Part shown: positions 1-6,600 of the stretch, one piece after another
Position numbering within the stretch: position 1 is the first letter of the stretch
Layout: the number at the start of each line of letters is the position of its first letter
Program-made: the position numbers and the translations under genes
Origin: Gammaproteobacteria bacterium
GTDB taxonomy: Bacteria > Pseudomonadota > Gammaproteobacteria > Eutrophobiales > Eutrophobiaceae
Direction: 5' to 3'
Assembly: GCA_016198885.1 (NCBI GenBank)
Contig: JACQHV010000062.1
Location: 1 to 12,862 of the forward strand
DNA: 12,862 bases
The notes under the pieces: model-generated
The model's database searches: none
Told to the model about the DNA's origin: nothing
What the model saw: only the letters and a program-made list of their open reading frames with translations

Positions 1-49
1 GTTAACGCCTTGTTTTAGATCTGTTTTTTTACAATTATTCGTGGGGATA

Positions 50-64
50 GGTCAGGGTCTGACC
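50..64. repeat. Short perfect palindrome GGTCAG-N3-CTGACC
   Basis: GGTCAG and CTGACC surround GGT, followed by CCCTTTT. AGGGGTCAGACCCTGACC-like sequences are frequent intergenic repeats in proteobacteria and often occur near REP-associated tyrosine transposases; that link is from memory, and no transposase lies in the window. The rest of 1-188 has no gene; TGCGG and CCGCA arms (about 97-126) could pair loosely downstream of the secreted-protein gene. Confidence 0.5.
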
Positions 65-188
65 CCTTTTATACGGTTGCAGATACTTATAAAGTGCGGC
101 GGGGTTTAATTTCAATCACTCCGCAGTTCTTTAATTTAACAAGTTTCTTTTAATAAAGGAAATTTTCACTTCTATTACTTTAAACTAT

Positions 189-662
189 TCAAAGATTACC
201 AGTAATTAAATATTCTAAAAGCTCTCTTGTTGTCATATTTTTTCCTAATAATCCATCTGAATGAGCCTGCCATCCCTTGATCTCCAAACAGCTAGCAATA
301 TATTTACTTCGTACTTCAGGTAATTCGCTAGTATCTTTTTTATAATTTTGATAATCCCGATAATCTTGTGGGCTATTAATTCCACCTTCATATGCATAAC
401 CACTAAAACTTTCTCCAGAGGATGAATAACCGCTAAATCTTCGAGTTCTGTTTCGTAAATTCGGGTCTTCAACTTGAGATGGTTCCGGATAAGCTGAGAG
501 CGCTTCACTAGTACATCTTCCAACATCAACATCCCATCTGGATTGATGCTCATTTTGTGGGTAATTAGCATTGGTCACGAATATTTCACCAAAAACCGAG
601 TAAGGCAAAATAATTATGGTAAATAAACAAAGGAGATTAAATGGTCTATATGTACGTTTCAC
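189..662 (-). CDS. Small secreted protein of unknown function
   Basis: I do not recognise a family. The 157-residue frame starts at GTG 662, with AAGGA 9 nt upstream and a promoter-like pair before it. The first 25 residues form a Sec signal peptide: basic start MKRTYR, hydrophobic core LLCLFTIIILP, and probable cleavage after SVFG, before E26. There is no lipobox Cys at the cleavage site. The mature part has two cysteines, C50 (GRCTSEAL) and C125 (ASCLEIKGWQ), which could form a disulfide; the second sits in a Cys-x4-Gly-Trp pattern seen in small exported proteins. Between them is a Tyr/Ser/Gly-rich low-complexity stretch (about 77-107). Codons and base composition are more AT-rich than in gltBD, which suggests separate acquisition. 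Location would be the periplasm or outside. Confidence 0.7.
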   Translation of the reverse strand: MKRTYRPFNLLCLFTIIILPYSVFGEIFVTNANYPQNEHQSRWDVDVGRCTSEALSAYPEPSQVEDPNLRNRTRRFSGYSSSGESFSGYAYEGGINSPQDYRDYQNYKKDTSELPEVRSKYIASCLEIKGWQAHSDGLLGKNMTTRELLEYLITGNL

Positions 663-707
663 GATTAACTATCCTTTTTTCAGTAAAATCAATCTGGCGT
701 TATATAA

Positions 708-735
708 AGTATAGTTTATGATGCTCTCCGTTCAA
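708..735 (-). promoter_or_regulatory. Candidate promoter of the small secreted protein gene
   Basis: On the minus strand TTGAAC (735-730) and TATACT (713-708) are separated by 16 nt, matching the sigma70 consensus in four and five of six bases. Transcription would begin near 701 and leave a leader of about 39 nt before the GTG start at 662. Confidence 0.5.
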
Positions 736-776
736 TCCCCCTTATGACATGCCGTGATGCGAGGCAGCGGTAGCGC

Positions 777-1097
777 AAAAATGACAGGAGGTCATTTTTA
801 GCTCATCTGAGCAGGGCAGGGATTGTTCCATACAATCCTTCTGCATTTCCTCCATCCATGGAGGTCATGCCGAATAGGCGCGTGCCGTCGCAAAACCATT
901 GCTTTCGAGGGGTGAGGCGGAAAAAGATGAATGTCCTGTGGACATTCATCCCGCCGAACGGGCATACAGGAACGTATGCACCGGGTGTCAAGCGATGCAG
1001 GAAAGCATCGCGCAGACCATGTCATCGGGGTGCACTTTTTTCTTGGTGACTTCTTTTTTCGGGCAAGCAAAAAAGAAGTCACTCGCCATGAAGGCGA
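777..1097. repeat. Array of consecutive short perfect hairpins (dispersed-repeat-like)
   Basis: Nine inverted repeats follow one another with little space: 777-799 (9-bp stem), 801-812 (5), 820-838 (7), 849-864 (7), 926-950 (11, enclosed by GGCGG 916-920 and CCGCC 951-955), 962-979 (6), 992-1011 (7), 1046-1082 (14) and 1083-1097 (5). Nearly all arms are perfect and loops are 2 to 9 nt. Frames crossing it (for example minus 1103-798 and plus 858-1049) translate to Cys/Arg/Pro/His-rich, low-sense peptides, so it is not coding. The right end (FLVTSFFGQAKKK when translated) recalls, from memory, a repeat often seen in proteobacterial intergenic DNA. It could be a nonautonomous mobile repeat, several nested repeats, or a structured RNA. 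No transposase is present. Confidence 0.65.
1046..1082. repeat. Long perfect inverted repeat, 14-bp stem with T6/A6 inner arms
   Basis: Arms 1046-1059 and 1069-1082 are perfect complements (GTGACTTC plus six T; six A plus GAAGTCAC) around a 9-nt loop CGGGCAAGC. It is the strongest hairpin of the array. No T tail follows on either side, so it is not a standard terminator; it may be the terminal part of the dispersed repeat. Confidence 0.7.
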
Positions 1098-1138
1098 AAC
1101 CAAATATTAAAAAGAACTAATAAATAAAATTTGGCTGG

Positions 1139-1158
1139 ATTCCCGCTGTCGCGGGAAT
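1139..1158. repeat. dRS3-type 20-bp palindromic repeat
   Basis: ATTCCC, eight bases (GCTGTCGC), GGGAAT: an exact fit to the ATTCCC-N8-GGGAAT consensus known as dRS3 in Neisseria. Here the inner bases extend the stem to 8 bp around a TGTC loop. Related CTGGATTCCCGC...GCGGGAATGACG repeats are scattered through many beta- and gammaproteobacterial genomes. It lies 13 bp from the gltD remnant stop. Confidence 0.75.
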
Positions 1159-1170
1159 GACGATTAGTGA

Positions 1171-1261
1171 TTAAACTGGGGCTGGTAAATCAGAACTTCT
1201 CATTAAATACATATCAATGCCGCGCGCAGCTGATCGTCCCTCCGCAATAGCCCACACAATC
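1171..1261 (-). pseudogene. Remnant of a second, diverged gltD 3' end
   Basis: The minus strand encodes IVWAIAEGRSAARGID, then MYLMRSSDLPAPV and a TAA stop (1173-1171), which aligns without gaps to the last 29 residues of GltD. The amino acids differ at two places only (L to M, G to R), but 22 of 91 bases differ: 16 codons are synonymous changes and 11 are identical. Homology stops abruptly at 1261; the codon just upstream in frame is TAG. So only the tail of a once-functional, diverged gltD survives. It may be the original 3' end left behind after gltBD replacement or element insertion, or a tail brought in by an element. It cannot make a functional product. Similarity is read by eye but is unmistakable. 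Confidence 0.9.
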
Positions 1262-1507
1262 TAACTCTAGATATTACTTTCTGACCAAATAACTCATCCA
1301 TAAATGACAAAGGCTCCACGAGGGAGCCTTGAAACTCAGCGCCGGGAAAACTTGTCATCATTTTTCCGGGCTGGCTACGCTGGGCGGACCTTTGCGTAGT
1401 CTCGAATGCCTGATGCAAAGCAGAGCAGGTACGTTGTAAATATAATATCTGTTTCCCGATTCTACAAGTTTAAAATTAATTATAGAATTATAAGTGATTG
1501 ATTCACA
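1262..1507. other. Intergenic region between gltD remnant and toxin-like gene
   Basis: Apart from the hairpin at 1310-1330 and a looser pairing of CCGGGAAAA (1343-1351) with TTTTTCCGG (1361-1369), I see no gene. A minus-strand frame with a TTG start (1418-1203) runs into the gltD remnant out of frame and has no family resemblance. Confidence 0.5.
1310..1330. terminator. Stem-loop, possible terminator
   Basis: AAGGCTCC and GGAGCCTT form a perfect 8-bp stem around a 5-nt loop. On the minus strand it is followed by TGTCATTTATGG, a weak T tail, about 180 nt past the end of the toxin-like gene. It could end that transcript or be left from the lost gltD neighbourhood. Confidence 0.35.
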
Positions 1508-1945
1508 TTATAAATGCACAGACAAGTGTCCCAAATTAATCCCATGCAAGATGCATTTATATATTTCCTTCATGGTGTTATCGTCTAATCTGCGCTTAAA
1601 ATAATGCCGTTTCCCTGTATTTTTGTCCCGCGCCCCCAGTCGAACCAAATTCAGTCTATGGAACCCGACGGTATAAATTAAATCGCCTTTTACCCAATTA
1701 TCTTTTTCCTGAAAGATTCTGGTTTGTGGCAAGCAATTTCTTGGCACTCGATAGTGATATGACATTATTGGTTCTGGTTTTACGGTACTTAATGGCACAA
1801 CCGTTACCAATCCGGAACGATATTTCAATGCAGGAGTAATTACGATAACCGGACGGTTTGATTTAACCATTTCCGGCGTTTTAAATCCTTGTGAAAAATC
1901 ACATAGAAGGATTTGTCCTGGTTTTGGGTGAAATTCTATGGCCAT
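1508..1945 (-). CDS. PemK/MazF-family toxin-like protein, orphan
   Basis: A 145-residue protein of the PemK/MazF fold, a family whose toxins are mostly sequence-specific mRNA endoribonucleases. Visible signatures: PKPGQILLCDF (8-17) for the first strand, NRPVIVITP (30-38) with R31 at the place of the catalytic Arg, and LVTVVPLST (46-54) with T54 at the place of the catalytic Thr. The C-terminal half (WVKGDLIYTVGFHRLNLVRLG) matches the usual late strands, and a basic tail follows. AGGGA lies 6 nt before ATG 1945, a fair ribosome binding site. I see no antitoxin gene on either side. It may be a solitary member, a relic of a pair, or a protein with another role. It lies between gltD and the gltD remnant, so it probably arrived with that rearrangement. 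Confidence 0.85.
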   Translation of the reverse strand: MAIEFHPKPGQILLCDFSQGFKTPEMVKSNRPVIVITPALKYRSGLVTVVPLSTVKPEPIMSYHYRVPRNCLPQTRIFQEKDNWVKGDLIYTVGFHRLNLVRLGARDKNTGKRHYFKRRLDDNTMKEIYKCILHGINLGHLSVHL

Positions 1946-1978
1946 TACGATCCCTGTAAAATTTCTGGATTAAGGCAA

Positions 1979-2007
1979 AGGGTCTCAAGTAAACCCTTGA
2001 AGACCCT
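1979..2007. other. Stem-loop between gltD and the toxin-like gene
   Basis: AGGGTCTCAAG and CTTGAAGACCCT pair over 11 bp with one bulged A and a 6-nt loop. On the minus strand it is followed by TTTGCCTT, a poor T tail, about 34 nt before the toxin-like start. It could be a second terminator for gltBD or a leader hairpin that limits toxin expression. Confidence 0.45.
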
Positions 2008-2064
2008 GCGGCCCGCCGGCGAAACGACGGGGGTGGTAGTGATTAAAGTATATTGCCTGTTACT

Positions 2065-2087
2065 AAAAAATCAACTACTTAGTTGAT
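2065..2087 (-). terminator. Possible intrinsic terminator after gltD
   Basis: On the minus strand a short AT-rich stem (ATCAACTA...TAGTTGAT, 2087-2070, very tight loop) is followed by TTTTTT. It lies about 86 nt past the gltD stop. The T run fits, but the stem is weak. Confidence 0.45.
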
Positions 2088-2172
2088 ATCTAAACCGGGG
2101 CGGGGTGTAGGTCGCTTTTTGATATCCATATCACCGCGACACTAGTATATCCCTATACATCGTCCGACAAGG

Positions 2173-3618
2173 TTACACTGGCGCTGGCAGATCTGAACTT
2201 CCCATAAGGTATAAGTCGATGCCGCGAGCGGCAGACCTCCCTTCCGCTATCGCCCACACAATCAATGACTGCCCACGTTGCATATCCCCTGCGGTAAACA
2301 CGCCGGGAACATTGGTCATCCAGTTTTTGTCGCGTGCGACATTGCCACGGTCAGTAAACTTTACCTCGAGCTGTTCCAGCATGCCGGGCTTCTCGGGACC
2401 CAGAAATCCCATGGCCAGCAGGGCAAGGTCACAGGGAAGCAAATGCTCAGAGCCCGGAACCTCTGCAAAAGTCATGCGTCCATCTTTGCGTTTCATCTCA
2501 ACCTTGATCAGTTCCAGGGCCTTGACGCGGCCTTTGCCATCATCAATAAAACATTTGGTCGATACTGCATAGACACGTTCACCACCCTCATCATGTGCGG
2601 CGGATGTTCGATAGATGAATGGCCATTCAGGCCAGGGATTATCGGGAGAACGAATGTTAGGTGGTTTGGGCAGGATCTCCAGTTGATGTACTGATGCACA
2701 TCCCTGTCTGTGGACCGTACCCAGACAGTCCGCGCCGGTATCACCTCCACCGATGATGACCACATGCCTGCCCTTCGCGCTGATAAATTCAGCATCCGGA
2801 ATATCATCACCTTCGCAACGCCGGTTTTGCAAAGGCAAAAATTCCATGGCGAAATGTATCCCTTTGAGTTCGCGTCCCGGTACTTTCAGATCACGCGGGG
2901 CGCAGGCGCCGCCCGTCAGCAGGAGTGCATCAAAATTATTCTGTAAATCCTCAACCGGTATATTCACACCGACGTGGCAATTAGTCTTGAACATTACTCC
3001 CTCGATTTCCATTTGCCCGAGACGGCGATCCAGTTGCCGTTTTTCCATCTTGAACTCGGGGATACCGTAACGTAATAAACCTCCAATCCGGTCATCCCGT
3101 TCATATACAGTGACCTCGTGTCCTGCACGGCGAAGTTGTTGTGCGGCCGCGAGACCGGCAGGACCGGAACCAATAATCGCCACTTTTTTGTCAGTTTTAA
3201 TCTGGGGCAGTATCGGCTTGATCCAGCCGTTTTCCCAAGCGCGGTCAATGATGGATAATTCCACTGCCTTGATGGTGACCGGATCATCGTTGATCCCCAG
3301 TACACAGGAACCTTCACAGGGGGCCGGGCAAAGTGTGCCGGTAAATTCCGGGAAATTATTGGTGGCATGCAGACGGTGGATCGCTTCCTTCCATTGATCG
3401 CGATAGACAAGATCATTCCAGTCAGGGATGAGATTGCCTAAGGGACAGCCCTGGTGACAGAAAGGAATACCGCAATCCATGCAACGCGCGGCCTGCACCT
3501 TCAACGGTTCAACCGGCCAGGGCTCCATCACCTGACGCCAGTCCTTGATCCTTTTCTTTATCGGGCGGTACGGTTGTTTTTCCCGTTCAAACTCGATAAA
3601 ACCTGTGATCTTACCCAT
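2173..3618 (-). CDS. gltD: Glutamate synthase [NADPH] small subunit GltD
   Basis: Small (beta) subunit: takes electrons from NADPH through FAD and passes them by Fe-S clusters to GltB. The 481-residue protein starts MGK-TGF and has N-terminal cluster cysteines C46, C49, C54, C58 (CMDCGIPFCHQGC) and C97, C101, C105 (CPAPCEGSC). An FAD Rossmann motif VAIIGSGPAGLAAA (146-159) follows, then an NAD(P)H-binding VVIIGGGDTGADCLG (286-300), and a C-terminal FAD-contact segment GVFTAGDMQRGQSLIVWAIAEG. Start ATG 3618 has GGAGG 6 nt upstream inside the gltB end, and the two genes overlap by 8 bp, as expected for subunits made in equal amounts. The last 91 bp have a diverged second copy at 1171-1261. An E. 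coli-type GltD would have a different N-terminus. Confidence 0.98.
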   Translation of the reverse strand: MGKITGFIEFEREKQPYRPIKKRIKDWRQVMEPWPVEPLKVQAARCMDCGIPFCHQGCPLGNLIPDWNDLVYRDQWKEAIHRLHATNNFPEFTGTLCPAPCEGSCVLGINDDPVTIKAVELSIIDRAWENGWIKPILPQIKTDKKVAIIGSGPAGLAAAQQLRRAGHEVTVYERDDRIGGLLRYGIPEFKMEKRQLDRRLGQMEIEGVMFKTNCHVGVNIPVEDLQNNFDALLLTGGACAPRDLKVPGRELKGIHFAMEFLPLQNRRCEGDDIPDAEFISAKGRHVVIIGGGDTGADCLGTVHRQGCASVHQLEILPKPPNIRSPDNPWPEWPFIYRTSAAHDEGGERVYAVSTKCFIDDGKGRVKALELIKVEMKRKDGRMTFAEVPGSEHLLPCDLALLAMGFLGPEKPGMLEQLEVKFTDRGNVARDKNWMTNVPGVFTAGDMQRGQSLIVWAIAEGRSAARGIDLYLMGSSDLPAPV

Positions 3619-6600
3619 GCGCGGCCTCCATCACAGCGACGTCTTCAGGTATGCCGGTCTTCCTTGCCTTCTCCATCGCGGCGAGTACGCGTTTGTAATC
3701 CTTGGGCATGATCTTTACAAATTTCTGCTGAAAGGTTGACCACTTTTCCAGGATCTTTTGCGCGACAGTGCTCTGCGTATATTGAACATGCCTGTCCAGC
3801 AATTCCTTGATGGTCTTGCTGTCTTCGGCGCCCAGCGCCTCGAGATCAACCATGCCCAGATTGCAGCGGATCCTGAAATCACCTGTTTTATCCAACACAT
3901 AGGCAATGCCACCGGACATGCCGGCAGCAAAGTTGCGTCCGGTCTCGCCGATAACGACGACCCGGCCACCGGTCATATACTCACAACCATGATCACCAAC
4001 ACCTTCCACCACAGTATTAACGCCGCTGTTCCTGACCGCGAAACGTTCACCGGCGACACCGCGGAAATAGGCCTCGCCCTGGGTGGCACCGTACAGGGCC
4101 ACATTACCTATCAAAATGTTTTCTTCCGGTACGAAACTCGCATGCCTCGGCGGATAGACGATGATCTTGCCACCGGACAGGCCTTTACCCAGATAGTCAT
4201 TGGCATCACCTTCCAGTGTCAGGGTCACGCCCCGCGGAACGAAGGCACCGAAACTCTGTCCCGCTGATCCGTTGAAATGTATCCTGATGGTGTCGTCAGG
4301 AAGACCCTTGCCGCCATGGCGGCGGGTAATCTCATAACCAAGGATGGTACCGACGGTGCGGTTGATATTGCGTATCGGGAGGATGATATTGACCGGTTTC
4401 TGTTTCTCCAATGCGTCCTTACACAAGGGGACAAGCGTCGTCATATCGAGGGATTTTTGTAATCCGTGATCCTGTTCGCGCACACAGCGCACGGCAACCT
4501 CGGGACCTGCCTCAGGCCGGTAAAGTATCTGCGAAAAATCCAGTCCCTTTGCTTTCCAGTGATCAACTGCCTTTTGCGTATCCAGCTTGTCTGCGCGGCC
4601 AATCATTTCGTCTATTGTTCTGAATCCGAGTTGTGCCATGTATTCACGCACTTCTTCTGCTATATAGCGGAAGAAGTTCTGGACGAATTCCGGTTTGCTG
4701 TTGAATTTTTTGCGCAATTCCGGATCCTGGGTTGCGACACCAACCGGACAGGTGTTCAAATGACATACCCGCATCATGATACAGCCCATGACAACGAGCG
4801 GAGCTGTAGAGAAACCATATTCCTCAGCCCCCAGAAGCGCGGCAATAACCACGTCACGTCCGGTCTTAAGCTGGCCATCGGTCTGTACCACTATGCGATC
4901 ACGCAGTTTGTTCATGACCAGGACCTGCTGTGTCTCGGCAACTCCCAGTTCCCACGGTACCCCTGCGTGTTTCAAGGAACTGATGGGTGAAGCACCCGTA
5001 CCGCCGTCATAACCTGAAATCAGGACAACATCGGAATGGGCCTTGGCCACTCCAGCGGCTACCGTACCCACACCGACCTCCGCCACCAGTTTAACGTTTA
5101 TCCTCGCCATGGGATTGGAGTTCTTGAGATCATGGATGAGTTGAGCCAGGTCCTCAATTGAATAGATATCGTGGTGCGGCGGCGGTGAGATCAGACCAAC
5201 CCCCGGTGTTGAATAACGCACCTTGGCAATCCAGGGATATACCTTATGACCCGGAAGCTGGCCGCCTTCCCCCGGCTTCGCCCCCTGTGCCATCTTGATC
5301 TGCAGATCGCTCGCATTGACGAGATATTCACTGGTGACACCGAAACGGCCGGAGGCCACCTGTTTAATGGCGCTCCTGCGTGAGTCACCGTTTGCATCGG
5401 GGATATATCTTTCGGGGTCTTCACCTCCCTCACCGGTATTCGAGCGTCCGCCAATGCGGTTCATGGCAATGGCCAGGGTCTCGTGTGCCTCTTTGCTGAT
5501 CGAACCATAGGACATCGCACCGGTTGCGAAACGCGACATGATCTTTTCGACGGGCTCAACTTCCTCGATCGGAATTGGTTCTTTTGCGAACTTGAACTCG
5601 AATAAACCTCGCAGTGTGGCGAGGTGTTCATTCTGATCATTAATAAGTTTGGTGTATTCCTTGAAGATCTTGTATTGACCGGAGCGGGTGGCATGCTGGA
5701 GTTTAAAAACGGTGTCAGGATTGAACAGGTGATATTCACCATCACGCCGCCATTGATATTCTCCACCCCAGTCGAGATCGGGCCTTTTAACCATACGATC
5801 CGGGAATGCGTTATGGTGGCGTATATTGATCTCCTTGGCGACCACATCAAGCCCTATGCCGCCGATACGCGATGCCGTCCAGGTAAAATATTTGTCCACG
5901 AATGTCTTATCGAGTCCGACGGCTTCAAAGATCTGCGCACCACGATAGGACTGTATGGTGGATATGCCCATCTTGGAGATGGTTTTGATCAAACCCTTGT
6001 TAATCGCCTTGATATAATTTTTGATGGCCTTGGCGTGTTCCATGATCGGGATATGACCATGGCCAATTAAATTACCGAGGGACTCGAAAGCAAGATAGGG
6101 ATTAATGGCGCCGGCACCATAACCGAGAAGCAATGCAAAATGATGTACCTCTCTGGGCTCACCCGTTTCAAGCACCAGGCCGACCTTTACCCGGGTGCCA
6201 TTGCGCACCAGATGATGATGCACACCCGCTGTTGCAAGCAAGGCGGGGATTGGCGCCAGATATTTATTGACCCCGCGATCTGACAGGATAATGAAGGTGT
6301 AGCCTTCCGTAATTGCTGCATCGGCCTGTGCATAAACATTTTCCAACGCATGTTCAAGGCCGGTCCCGCCTTCTTTCACGCGATACAGGATTGAAATTGT
6401 TTTGGTCTTGAAGCCGGGAAGATCCATATCCCGTATCCGTGCCAGTTCTTCGTTGGTCAGGACGGGCGAATGTATTTTGATCTGCCGGCAACTTACCGGA
6501 GCCGGCTGGAGCAGGTTACCTTCCGGCCCTATTGTGGTAGCGACCTGGGTAACAAGTTCCTCACGGATACCATCGAGTGGCGGATTGGTGACCTGTGCGA

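Larger units (their letters stand above)
1946..2172 (-). other. Intergenic region gltD to toxin-like gene
   Basis: Besides the two stem-loops annotated separately, this 227-bp stretch has a third imperfect hairpin (GTCGC/GCGAC arms 2111-2115 and 2136-2140 enclosing GATAT/ATATC). A weak promoter-like pair also occurs (TTGTCG 2170-2165, TATACT 2149-2144, 15-nt spacer). I find no antitoxin-sized ORF here; the longest ATG frame noticed has 16 codons (2129-2079). Confidence 0.5.

Noticed and set aside
777..1097. CRISPR array
   Set aside because: The units are inverted hairpins with different sequences, not equal direct repeats with regular spacers, and no cas genes are present.
798..1103. Minus-strand 101-codon frame, and overlapping frames on both strands, across the hairpin array
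   Set aside because: The translations are rich in Cys, Arg, Pro and His, have no domain pattern or ribosome binding site, and are explained by the palindromic DNA.
1203..1418. Minus-strand 71-codon frame with a TTG start
   Set aside because: It crosses from anonymous DNA into the gltD remnant in the wrong frame; no ribosome binding site or family resemblance.
2079..2129. 16-codon ORF between gltD and the toxin-like gene, considered as an antitoxin
   Set aside because: Far too short for an antitoxin, no good ribosome binding site, and it ends in the stem at 2070-2087.
2278..2694. Long plus-strand frames opposite gltD and gltB, for example 2278-2694 and 4466-4990
   Set aside because: They are antisense shadows of well-conserved genes, with no family motifs of their own.
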